From: Eoetvoesia sp035555955
GTDB taxonomy: Bacteria > Pseudomonadota > Gammaproteobacteria > Burkholderiales > Burkholderiaceae_B
Reading direction: 5' to 3'
DNA length: 64,000 bases
Assembly: GCF_035555955.1 (NCBI RefSeq)
Contig: NZ_DATMGA010000016.1
Coordinates: forward strand, 1-64,000
Shown here piece after piece: positions 17,531 to 24,613 of the stretch (within the stretch, counting starts at the first letter, position 1; each line of letters starts with the position of its first letter). The notes beneath the pieces are model-generated. The model was not told where the DNA came from and ran no database searches. It saw only the letters and a program-made list of their open reading frames with translations. Both the position numbers and the translations under genes were made by a program.

Positions 17531-18258
17531 GCATTGGAACAGATCCGCACTCGCTGCTGGCGCTGGACGACGTGGTGGCGGGATACGGCAATTTGACTGC
17601 CCTGCACGGAATCAGCCTGCGGGTGAGGCAGGGCGAGGTGGTGGCTTTACTGGGGGCCAACGGCGCGGGCAAGTCGACGACATTGCGCACGATTTCCGGG
17701 CTGATCAGGCCCTCTGCCGGATCCGTGAGCTGGAAAGGCGATGCCATTGCCGGGCGAGAGCCGGAAAGCGTCCTGCGCCTGGGCATTTCTCATTGCCCGG
17801 AAGAGCGGCACATCTGGCCCGAAATGACCGTGGCCGAAAACGTCGAGCTGGGCGGCTATTTGCTGAAGTCCAAGGCGGAACTGCAGCGGCGCAAGGATAT
17901 TGCGTTTCATCGGTTTCCCCGGCTGCGGGAGCGCGCGGGGCAGCTTGCAGGCACCCTGAGCGGCGGCGAGCAGCAAATGCTGGCGATCGCCAGGGCGCTG
18001 ATGTCCGAGCCTGAGTTGCTCATCCTGGACGAACCCAGCCTTGGCCTGAGCCCGAAGATGGCGCTGGAGGTGTTCGACGTCGTGCGGGAAATCAACGCGC
18101 ACGGAGTGTCCATCCTGCTGGTCGAGCAGAACGTGCACAACGCGCTGAGCGTCGCGTCACGTGCCTATGTGCTCGAAACAGGAAAGATCATTGCCGAGAA
18201 AAGCAGTCATAGCTTGTTGAATGACCCGGATCTGCTGAGCGCTTATCTGGGAGGTTGA
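17527..18258 (+). CDS. Branched-chain-type ABC transporter ATP-binding protein, LivF family
   Basis: The second ATPase of the transporter, 243 residues. Walker A is GANGAGKSTTLRTISG, the signature LSGGEQQMLAIARAL and Walker B LLILDEPSLGLSP, ending with the family's typical LLNDPDLLSAYLGG. It overlaps the LivG-type gene by 4 bp. Only 18 bp separate its stop from the start of nicD, which links the transporter and the catabolic genes in one transcription unit. Confidence 0.93.
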   Translation: MSIGTDPHSLLALDDVVAGYGNLTALHGISLRVRQGEVVALLGANGAGKSTTLRTISGLIRPSAGSVSWKGDAIAGREPESVLRLGISHCPEERHIWPEMTVAENVELGGYLLKSKAELQRRKDIAFHRFPRLRERAGQLAGTLSGGEQQMLAIARALMSEPELLILDEPSLGLSPKMALEVFDVVREINAHGVSILLVEQNVHNALSVASRAYVLETGKIIAEKSSHSLLNDPDLLSAYLGG

Positions 18259-18276
18259 CCGATGAAAGGAGTTTGC

Positions 18277-19101
18277 ATGAATACGCTTGCCGCGCCCTCG
18301 ACGTTTTGCTACGGGGCGAATGTCCACGCCAATAATATCCGCCAGCACTATCTGCGGTACGGCGGCTCCGGACCCGCCCTGGTGCTGGTGCCCGGCATTA
18401 CCAGCCCCGCGCCGACCTGGGGTTTCGTGGGGGAAAGGCTGGGCGGGCATTTCGACACCTATGTCCTGGATGTCCGCGGGCGCGGCCTGTCCGAGGCTTC
18501 GGATGCGCTGGACTACGGCGTGGACGCGTGCGCGCAGGATGTGCGGGCTTTCATCGAGGCTCTGGGCTTGCGCGACGTCGTGCTGCTGGGCCATTCGATG
18601 GGCGCGCGCATCGCCTTGCGGGCCGCCGCCGGCGGGGGCATGCCGCTGGCCAGGCTGCTGCTGGTCGATCCGCCGGTATCGGGCCCGGGGCGCCGCGCCT
18701 ATCCGTCCAACATCGCCTGGTACCGCGATTCGATAGCGCTGATGCAAAAGGGCGGCGATGCGGAGCGGATGCGCCCGTTCTGCCCAAGCTGGACGCAGGA
18801 GCAACTGCAACTGCGGGCGGAATGGCTCCATACCTGCGATCTCAGGGCTGTGCTGGAAAGCTACGAGTGGTTCCACACCGACGACATGTTCCCCGATCTG
18901 TCGCAGGTTCAATCCGTGCCGACGCTGGTAATGGCGGCGGCGCGGGGCGAGGTCATTCTCGATGAGGATCTCGACCAAATGCGCACGTTGAATCCAGGGC
19001 TGGCCATGACGCGCGTCGAAGAGGCCGGCCACATGATCCCCTGGGACAACGAAGAAGGCTTTTATCGGGCCTGCTCGCAGTTCCTGGGCGTAACCATCTA
19101 A
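18277..19101 (+). CDS. nicD: N-formylmaleamate deformylase
   Basis: An alpha/beta-hydrolase of 274 residues that removes formate from N-formylmaleamate to give maleamate, step three of the 2,5-dihydroxypyridine route. Segments match what I recall of Pseudomonas putida NicD: IRQHYLRYGGSGPALVLVPG, ITSPAPTWGFVGERLG, FDTYVLDVRGRGLSEAS, the nucleophile elbow GHSMGAR, LLLVDPPVSGPGRRAYPS with the triad Asp, AEWLHTCD, and GHMIPWD with the triad His. The start is ATG 18277 after AAAGGAG (18266-18272); an ATG at 18262 is worse placed. It lies directly between livF and nicX. Confidence 0.93.
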   Translation: MNTLAAPSTFCYGANVHANNIRQHYLRYGGSGPALVLVPGITSPAPTWGFVGERLGGHFDTYVLDVRGRGLSEASDALDYGVDACAQDVRAFIEALGLRDVVLLGHSMGARIALRAAAGGGMPLARLLLVDPPVSGPGRRAYPSNIAWYRDSIALMQKGGDAERMRPFCPSWTQEQLQLRAEWLHTCDLRAVLESYEWFHTDDMFPDLSQVQSVPTLVMAAARGEVILDEDLDQMRTLNPGLAMTRVEEAGHMIPWDNEEGFYRACSQFLGVTI

Positions 19102-19117
19102 ATCCGAAGAGGCAATC

Positions 19118-20158
19118 ATGGCGGTTTCCGATTATCAATTGATCCAGGCCTGGAATCAGGTGCTCAAGCTGTCGAAGGTGGAAAAGGGCCAGATGGTCAG
19201 CATCCTGACCAGCACGAATACCCACCCCCGGACTCTGGCCGCCGCGAAAATCGCGCTGGCCGGACTGGGGGCGCATATGGCGCAAATCGACCTTCCTCCG
19301 GTCAATGCCGAGTTGTCCCTGAGCCGCGATGCGCTGGCCTATCTGGGCACGACTCCTTTGACGGACAACCCGGCCGCCATTGCGGCGTTGAAAGCCAGCG
19401 ACCTGGTGCTGGATTTGATGACACTGCTGTTTTCACCGGAGCAGCACGATATCCTCAAGTCCGGCACCAAGATACTTTTGGCGGTCGAACCTCCCGAAAT
19501 ACTGGCTCGCCTGGTTCCCACCGAGGAAGACCGAGCGCGGGTGGTGAGGGCCGCGGGAATACTCGAAGGCGCCGGGTCCATGCGGGCGGTATCGGACGCG
19601 GGCACCGATCTGGTGTTGCCGTTGGGGCAATACCCCGTCGTCAAGGAATACGGCTTTGTCGACGAGCCGGGCCGATGGGACCACTGGCCCAGCGGCTTCA
19701 TCCTTACCTGGCCCAACGAAGGCGGAGCGCATGGAAAGATCGTGCTCGATCGGGGCGACATCCTTTTGCCCATGAAGTCGTATGTGGCGCAGCCGGTCGA
19801 AATGACGGTGCAGAACGGTTTCGTCACCAAGATCGAAGGCGGACTGGATGCCGACTTGCTGAACGAATACATGGAGTCGTTCGACGATCCCGACGCCTAT
19901 GCCATGTCGCACGTGGGCTGGGGCTTGCAGCCCCGCGCCTATTGGTCGACCCTGGGGCTGTACGACAAAGAGCAGACTCTGGGCATGGATGCCCGCGCCT
20001 ACGAGGGCAACTTCCTGTTTTCCATGGGGCCCAACAATGAGGTGGGCGGCAGCCGCGCCACGCCATGCCATATCGACATTCCATTGAGGCAGTGCACGGT
20101 ATCGGTGGACGACAAAGTGGTTGTTCGCAAGGGCGTGGTTTGCCAGGACGAAGCATGA
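19118..20158 (+). CDS. nicX: 2,5-dihydroxypyridine 5,6-dioxygenase
   Basis: A non-haem Fe(II) extradiol-type dioxygenase, 346 residues, that opens the ring of 2,5-dihydroxypyridine to N-formylmaleamate. Conserved blocks include LLFSPEQHDILKSGTKILLA, VEPPEILARLVPTEEDRARV, EYGFVDEPGRWDHWPSGF, and the C-terminal region that carries the metal ligands: SHVGWGLQPRAYW (His) and ATPCHIDIPLRQC (His and Asp). These match the P. putida NicX iron site as I recall it. Its TGA overlaps the nicF ATG, so they are translationally coupled. Confidence 0.95.
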   Translation: MAVSDYQLIQAWNQVLKLSKVEKGQMVSILTSTNTHPRTLAAAKIALAGLGAHMAQIDLPPVNAELSLSRDALAYLGTTPLTDNPAAIAALKASDLVLDLMTLLFSPEQHDILKSGTKILLAVEPPEILARLVPTEEDRARVVRAAGILEGAGSMRAVSDAGTDLVLPLGQYPVVKEYGFVDEPGRWDHWPSGFILTWPNEGGAHGKIVLDRGDILLPMKSYVAQPVEMTVQNGFVTKIEGGLDADLLNEYMESFDDPDAYAMSHVGWGLQPRAYWSTLGLYDKEQTLGMDARAYEGNFLFSMGPNNEVGGSRATPCHIDIPLRQCTVSVDDKVVVRKGVVCQDEA

Positions 20159-20787
20159 TGGCCGGCCAGGATGTCTATGCGCGCCAGGGCTTCGGGAACC
20201 GCCTTGATGTGGCCGGCAATATTGGCCTGCTGATCGTCGATTTCGTCAACGGCTTTGCCGACCCGCAGGCGTTCGGCGGCGGGAATGTCGCCGACGCGAT
20301 CGCCAATACAAGGCCGGTGCTGGAGGATGCTCGGCAACGGGGATGGCCTGTCGCCCACAGCCGGATCGTGTTTGCCGACGACAAGGCGGATCTGAACATA
20401 TTCGGCCTCAAGGTTCCTCCCCTGGCGAATCTTCGGCGGGACGACCCGGCCAGCGCCATTGTCGATGAACTGGCGCCGGCAAAAGGGGAACTGGTGGTCT
20501 GCAAGACGGAGCCTTCCGCGTTCTTCGGCACCAATCTTGCGGCATGGCTGACGCAGCGCGCCGTGCGGACGCTCTTGATCGCCGGCGCGACCACCAGCGG
20601 GTGCGTGCGGGCCAGCGTGGTCGATGCCATGTCGCATGGGTTTCGCCCCTTTGTCCTGGAGGATTGCGTGGGGGACAGGGCGCTGGAGCCGCATAGGGCG
20701 AACTTGTTCGACATCCAGCAAAAATACGGCGAGGTCGTTCCTTATCCCGGCTTGCGCGCCCAGCTTCTGGCACAGTCAGGCATTTGA
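20155..20787 (+). CDS. nicF: Maleamate amidohydrolase
   Basis: An isochorismatase-fold cysteine amidohydrolase of 210 residues that converts maleamate to maleate and ammonia. The catalytic triad is visible: Asp in LLIVDFVNGFADP, Lys in LVVCKTEPSAFFGTNL, and Cys in AGATTSGCVRASVVDAM. HGFRPFVLEDCVGDRALEPHRANLFDIQQKYGEV is typical of NicF. It starts at ATG 20155, inside the nicX stop codon. Maleate then needs an isomerase (NicE) to reach fumarate, and no such gene lies nearby. The product could feed the class I fumarase after isomerisation. Confidence 0.93.
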   Translation: MMAGQDVYARQGFGNRLDVAGNIGLLIVDFVNGFADPQAFGGGNVADAIANTRPVLEDARQRGWPVAHSRIVFADDKADLNIFGLKVPPLANLRRDDPASAIVDELAPAKGELVVCKTEPSAFFGTNLAAWLTQRAVRTLLIAGATTSGCVRASVVDAMSHGFRPFVLEDCVGDRALEPHRANLFDIQQKYGEVVPYPGLRAQLLAQSGI

Positions 20788-20800
20788 TTTTTGAAATTTA

Positions 20801-20820
20801 TTATTTGTTTATTTAATTAA
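20801..20820. promoter_or_regulatory. Possible third operator-like site upstream of the nicC-like gene
   Basis: TTATTTGTTTATTTAATTAA shares 14 of 20 positions with the candidate operator at 13628-13647. It lies in an AT-rich stretch (20787-20835) before the monooxygenase start. Chance similarity is more likely here because both are AT-rich, but the stretch clearly marks a promoter region. Confidence 0.3.
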
Positions 20821-20885
20821 TATTTATTCTCTGGACGTGAAAGTAGCGGCCGGAGTGTTCAAGTTGGAAAAGAAAGGGAACGAGC

Positions 20886-22085
20886 ATGAGCACGAAGATG
20901 AAGGTAGGCATTATCGGCGGTGGAATCGGCGGCGTCACGTTGGCGGCGGCATTGTCGCAGCGGGGCATCCAGACGCATTTGTTCGAGCGGGCCGCGCAGT
21001 TCGGCGAGGTGGGCGCGGGCATCCAGATGACGCCCAATGCCGTCAAGGTCATCAAGGCCCTGGGGGCGGGCGACGCCCTGGCCAAGGTGGGTTTCTTGCC
21101 CGAAGCACTGGTGGGGAGGAACTGGGATAGCGGCGAAGAGACGTTCCGCATTCCTCTGAAGCAGGATTGCCCCCGCTTGTACGGGGCCGAATTCTATCAT
21201 GTGCATCGCGCGGATTTGCATCATTTGCTGACGGAGCTGATCACCGACGCGAATGTGACTTTCTCGGCCCAGTGCACGGGCGTGGCGCAGGACGAGGGAA
21301 AGGCGGTGGCGCATTTTGCCGACGGTTCGACGTTCGAGGCGGACCTGATCGTGGGCGCGGATGGTGTGCGCTCCGAAGTTCGCCGTGCCTTGTTCGGGGA
21401 GGAAGAGCCGCATTTCACCGGGAACATGTGTTACCGCGCCGTGGTTCCGTTCGATGAAATGCCGGATTTCGTGGCGCCGGAAGCCTCTTTCTGGCTGGGC
21501 CCCAAGAGTCATGTGGTGACGTACTACGTCAACGGCGGCAAGGGCGTGAATATCGTCGCCGTGAGCGAAACGGCCAATTGGGTGGAGGAGTCGTGGAATG
21601 CGCGCAGCACACGCGAAGAGCTTCTGGCGGACTTCGAGGGCTGGCACCCGAACATCGCGAAGCTGTTCGAGCGCGTGACCGAGGTATACCGCTGGGGCCT
21701 GTTCGACCGCGATCCCATGACCAAGTGGTCCAAGGGACGCGTGACGCTGCTGGGCGACGCGGCCCATCCCATGCTGCCTTTCTTGTCGCAAGGCGCGGCC
21801 ATGGCCATTGAGGACGGCTATGTGCTGGCCCAGGCCCTGGAGGCATTGCCGGGGCGTCTGGACGAGGCGTTGGCCAGGTATGAAGCGGAACGGCTGCCGC
21901 GCACCAGCCGCGTCCAGCTTGAAGCGCGTGAGCGGGGCAAGACCTACCATTTGTCCTCGAAGGAGGAACAGGCCAGGCGCGACGCCGAATACCGAGAGCA
22001 GCAAAAAAAAGATCCTCATGCCGGCGGCATCAAGGCTAACTGGGTCTATGCGTACAACGCCACTGACTTCAGCGCGGCGGTTTAA
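20886..22085 (+). CDS. FAD-dependent aromatic monooxygenase, 6-hydroxynicotinate 3-monooxygenase (NicC)-like
   Basis: A class A flavoprotein hydroxylase of 399 residues. The NAD(P)H/FAD motifs are intact: IIGGGIGGVTLAAAL at the N-terminus, GADGVRSEVRRALFG in the middle, and LLGDAAHPMLPFLSQGAAMAIEDGYVLAQAL toward the C-terminus. The family includes salicylate 1-monooxygenase and NicC, both of which hydroxylate and decarboxylate. Placed beside nicX, nicF and nicD, the likely reaction is 6-hydroxynicotinate to 2,5-dihydroxypyridine. The C-terminal tail after residue 350 (EARERGKTYHLSSKEEQARR) differs from what I recall of NicC, so salicylate-like or other substrates remain possible. It has its own AT-rich promoter region. 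Confidence 0.8.
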   Translation: MSTKMKVGIIGGGIGGVTLAAALSQRGIQTHLFERAAQFGEVGAGIQMTPNAVKVIKALGAGDALAKVGFLPEALVGRNWDSGEETFRIPLKQDCPRLYGAEFYHVHRADLHHLLTELITDANVTFSAQCTGVAQDEGKAVAHFADGSTFEADLIVGADGVRSEVRRALFGEEEPHFTGNMCYRAVVPFDEMPDFVAPEASFWLGPKSHVVTYYVNGGKGVNIVAVSETANWVEESWNARSTREELLADFEGWHPNIAKLFERVTEVYRWGLFDRDPMTKWSKGRVTLLGDAAHPMLPFLSQGAAMAIEDGYVLAQALEALPGRLDEALARYEAERLPRTSRVQLEARERGKTYHLSSKEEQARRDAEYREQQKKDPHAGGIKANWVYAYNATDFSAAV

Positions 22086-22150
22086 GCCTTCATCTCGATC
22101 AATAGCTGGTCCGAAGGATTTGTTACTATTTGGGCGGTCGGCAGTTGGAT

Positions 22151-22173
22151 CGCAAGGAAGTCGCTTCCTTGCG
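22151..22173. promoter_or_regulatory. Perfect 23-bp palindrome before the TetR gene
   Basis: CGCAAGGAAG and CTTCCTTGCG pair over 10 bp around TCG. It lies 26 bp before the ATG of the TetR regulator. The following sequence (GCTCTTAATATT) is only partly T-rich, so it may be a weak terminator for the monooxygenase gene, an autoregulatory operator, or both. Confidence 0.5.
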
Positions 22174-22199
22174 GCTCTTAATATTGGATCGAGATTTTT

Positions 22200-22901
22200 A
22201 TGGGCAGCACGCAAACCTCTCCCGCCCGCAAGGCATGGGTCAAGCGCGATCGTCCGGGGCGGCCGGAAGGCGTGGGCGACAACACCTCCGAGCGCATACT
22301 CGATGCGGCGGAGTCCGTGTTTTCCGAGACGGGCTACGCGGGCGCGTCATTGCGGGTAGTCGCCCACAAGGCGGCGGTCACCCAGGCCTTGATCAATTAT
22401 TACTTCGGTTCCAAGTACGGCCTGTACGAAGCGGTGTTCATCCGGCGCGGCCGGTCTATTTCCGACGACCGCATGAAGCGTCTCGACGAGCTCAGGCAGC
22501 GCGGATCGACGGCGACCGTGGACGAGGTCGTGCGGGCCTTCCTGGCGCCCACCATTGCCTTGCGAGAAACCCCGGGGGGCAGGGTGTTCCTGAGATTGCA
22601 GGCCCGGTTGCATACCGAGCCCGCAGAGATTTCGTATAAGCTGCGAAACGAAGCCTACGACGCCTCCACGCGGGAGTACGTGGAATATCTGAAGGAGATC
22701 TGTCCGCAATTGCCCGCCAAGGACGTGAACTGGCGCGTGGCCTTGATGGTGGGCGCCTATATGTATGCGTTCTCGGATACGCATCGCCTCGAGCAACTGG
22801 CGCCCGATGTGTGCGACCCCAACAATGCGGAAGAAGTCTTCGAACAAATCACCGCTTTCGTCACGGCGGGGTTGATGGCCCCGCCCGCGCGCAGCACCTG
22901 A
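22200..22901 (+). CDS. TetR-family transcriptional regulator
   Basis: 233 residues. The N-terminal helix-turn-helix is ERILDAAESVFSETGYAGASLRVVAHKAAVTQALINYYFGSK (about 32-73, here shown in two halves by function: helix 1 and the recognition helix VTQALINYYF). The C-terminal ligand domain has a hydrophobic core and no other named motif. It follows the monooxygenase gene on the same strand and is the only regulator in the nic island, so it probably represses it. In P. putida the nicAB operon is controlled by the TetR-type NicS; whether this is its equivalent cannot be decided by eye. A perfect palindrome lies upstream. Confidence 0.88.
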   Translation: MGSTQTSPARKAWVKRDRPGRPEGVGDNTSERILDAAESVFSETGYAGASLRVVAHKAAVTQALINYYFGSKYGLYEAVFIRRGRSISDDRMKRLDELRQRGSTATVDEVVRAFLAPTIALRETPGGRVFLRLQARLHTEPAEISYKLRNEAYDASTREYVEYLKEICPQLPAKDVNWRVALMVGAYMYAFSDTHRLEQLAPDVCDPNNAEEVFEQITAFVTAGLMAPPARST

Positions 22902-22968
22902 TTCACATTGCGTTTTGCGGCGTGTTCCGGAGACGAGCCGCGCTGCGTGTCCCGCCCGGCGCGCTTGC

Positions 22969-23676
22969 CTAGCGCGGAACCCGTATGGTGCGCGTGGCCA
23001 CCGGTTTCTTGGAGTCGCCTTGAGTGATGATGATGGTGGCTTGCCGAGGCGTAAACGCCTTGGGCAGCGGGGCGCTGCCAGTGAGCTGGCTGTAATAGTC
23101 CACCGAAACATTGACGGGATCGGTGTTGATGGTGGCGCCATTGCCGTTGGGGTAGTACCCGGCGATGCGTAGTTCCATGCTGCCCTGGAAGGGCGGATTG
23201 CCTTCCTTGTCCTGCATGACCAGGATCTTGTAGTTCAACTGGCCGTCGCTATTGATGAAGTCCGCGGCGCGAATGCCGGGGTTGGTGCCGCGCGGATCCG
23301 GCGGGATGGCCTGTACCAGCGGCTCGATGTTGTTCTTGAGCTTGGCGATCTGTTCCTGAGCCTGTTTCAGCTGTTCGGCCAGGCTGTCGCGCGTGCTCTT
23401 GCCTTCGGTAATCGCGCCGGATTGCGAATCGACCTGCGCCTGCAACCGCTGCTTGTCCAGGTTTGCGCTGTTCAGGTCGTTTTGCAGTTGCAGGGATTGT
23501 TCCGCCGTCAGCCGCACGGGCCCATAGCTTTTTTGCAGAAACAGCAGGCCGCCGGCCCCCAGCACGATGCCGGTGAGTATCAGAACCAGCCAGCGCGGGA
23601 CGCGCCCGCGACGGCGCGACGACCCATACGGCGTGGGTTGGAAGACATTGTGTTTGGACGATCCGAATAAAGCCAT
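22969..23676 (-). CDS. Conserved membrane-anchored coiled-coil protein of unknown function
   Basis: 235 residues from ATG 23676. It starts with a basic, Ser/Arg-rich cytoplasmic stretch (about 1-28) and one transmembrane helix (WLVLILTGIVLGAGGLLFL). A long Gln/Leu-rich coiled coil follows (about 60-110, QNDLNSANLDKQRLQAQVDS...). The C-terminus is a beta-rich domain with LNYKILVMQDKEGNPPFQG and ATIIITQGDSKKPVATRTIRV. The topology points to a periplasmic or envelope role. I do not recognise a named family member with certainty. It lies downstream of murU on the same strand, but a repeat with a terminator-like hairpin separates them. Confidence 0.8.
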   Translation of the reverse strand: MALFGSSKHNVFQPTPYGSSRRRGRVPRWLVLILTGIVLGAGGLLFLQKSYGPVRLTAEQSLQLQNDLNSANLDKQRLQAQVDSQSGAITEGKSTRDSLAEQLKQAQEQIAKLKNNIEPLVQAIPPDPRGTNPGIRAADFINSDGQLNYKILVMQDKEGNPPFQGSMELRIAGYYPNGNGATINTDPVNVSVDYYSQLTGSAPLPKAFTPRQATIIITQGDSKKPVATRTIRVPR

Positions 23677-23714
23677 TGTGCAAATCCTGTAGTGCGGACA
23701 CTGTGCCGGCCGGG

Positions 23715-23750
23715 AAAAAGCCCCCACGCTGCGCTGCCCTCTGACACCCG
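23715..23750 (-). repeat. Dispersed terminator-like repeat, copy C
   Basis: Read on the minus strand: GGGTGTCAGAGGGCAGC, GCAGCGTGGGGGC and five T. It shares the GGGCAGC...GCAGCG-TGGG-GC-T-run plan of copies A and B, but lacks the longer GCCGCG block. It lies downstream of murU in the right orientation to end the amgK-murU transcript. The rest of 23751-23917 shows no gene. Confidence 0.5.
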
Positions 23751-23917
23751 CCGGCATCCGAAAAACTATAAAGCATAACGTGGAATCGGCGTTCGTGGCG
23801 TCCGGGGACGGCTTTCGTTGCGGACTGGCGGGTTTTGATACATTTCCCGCCGAGGGCCGGCAGCGGCGCGGCGCGGAAAAGGGTTGGCGCTCCCGAGCCG
23901 GCGGCGCCTGCCGGTGT

Positions 23918-24613
23918 TCAGCTTTCTAGCAGGCGCTTGTCCAGTTCGGCCAGCCGCTGAGGCGTGCCGACGTCGATCCAGCAGCCATTGTAATGCTGGC
24001 CGACGACCTGGCGTTCGGCCATGGCCTGGCGCAGCAGCGGCGCGAGCGGGGCGGGACGGCCGGGATCCACGCCCTGGAATAGCCGCGGTGAATAAACTGC
24101 CGTGCCGGTGAAGGTAAGGGTTTCCTGCGGCGGCGCGCCCGCGCCGTCGGCGACGGTGGCATCGCGCAGAAGGAAGTCGCCAGCTGGGTTATGCGGCGGA
24201 TTATCGGCCAGCAGCAGCCAGGCGGACCTGCCTTGTTCGGCCAATTGCCGGGCGGCGGCTCGGGCGTTGGCGGGATTCCAGTCGCACCAGGTGTCGCCGT
24301 TGATGACCAGGAAGGGGGAGCCTCCGAGCAGCGGCAGGGCATGGGCGATGCCGCCGGCTGTTTCCAGGGCCTGGGTCTCGGGGGAATAGGCCAGGCGGGC
24401 TCCGAAGCGGGCGCCGTCCTGCAGGCGCTGCTCGATTTGCTGCCCCAGCCACGCATGGTTGATGACGATGTCGGTAATGCCCGCCGCGACCAGGCGTTCG
24501 ATGTGCCAGACGATCAGGGGCTTGCCGCCAACCTGCAACAGGGGTTTGGGCGTTGTGTCGGTAAGCGGGCGCATGCGTTCGCCGCGTCCCGCCGCCAGTA
24601 TCATGGCCTTCAT
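23918..24613 (-). CDS. murU: N-acetylmuramate alpha-1-phosphate uridylyltransferase
   Basis: A sugar-1-phosphate nucleotidyltransferase of 231 residues. The signature MILAAGRGERMRPLTDTTPKPLL opens the protein, followed by GGKPLIVWHIERL and LVINGDTWCDW with the metal-binding Asp. Because it directly follows an AmgK-type kinase with overlapping stop/start (TGATG at 24613), it is assigned as MurU: it makes UDP-MurNAc from recycled MurNAc-1-phosphate and so bypasses de novo synthesis. Annotation as mannose-1-phosphate guanylyltransferase would be the usual automatic alternative. Confidence 0.88.
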   Translation of the reverse strand: MKAMILAAGRGERMRPLTDTTPKPLLQVGGKPLIVWHIERLVAAGITDIVINHAWLGQQIEQRLQDGARFGARLAYSPETQALETAGGIAHALPLLGGSPFLVINGDTWCDWNPANARAAARQLAEQGRSAWLLLADNPPHNPAGDFLLRDATVADGAGAPPQETLTFTGTAVYSPRLFQGVDPGRPAPLAPLLRQAMAERQVVGQHYNGCWIDVGTPQRLAELDKRLLES

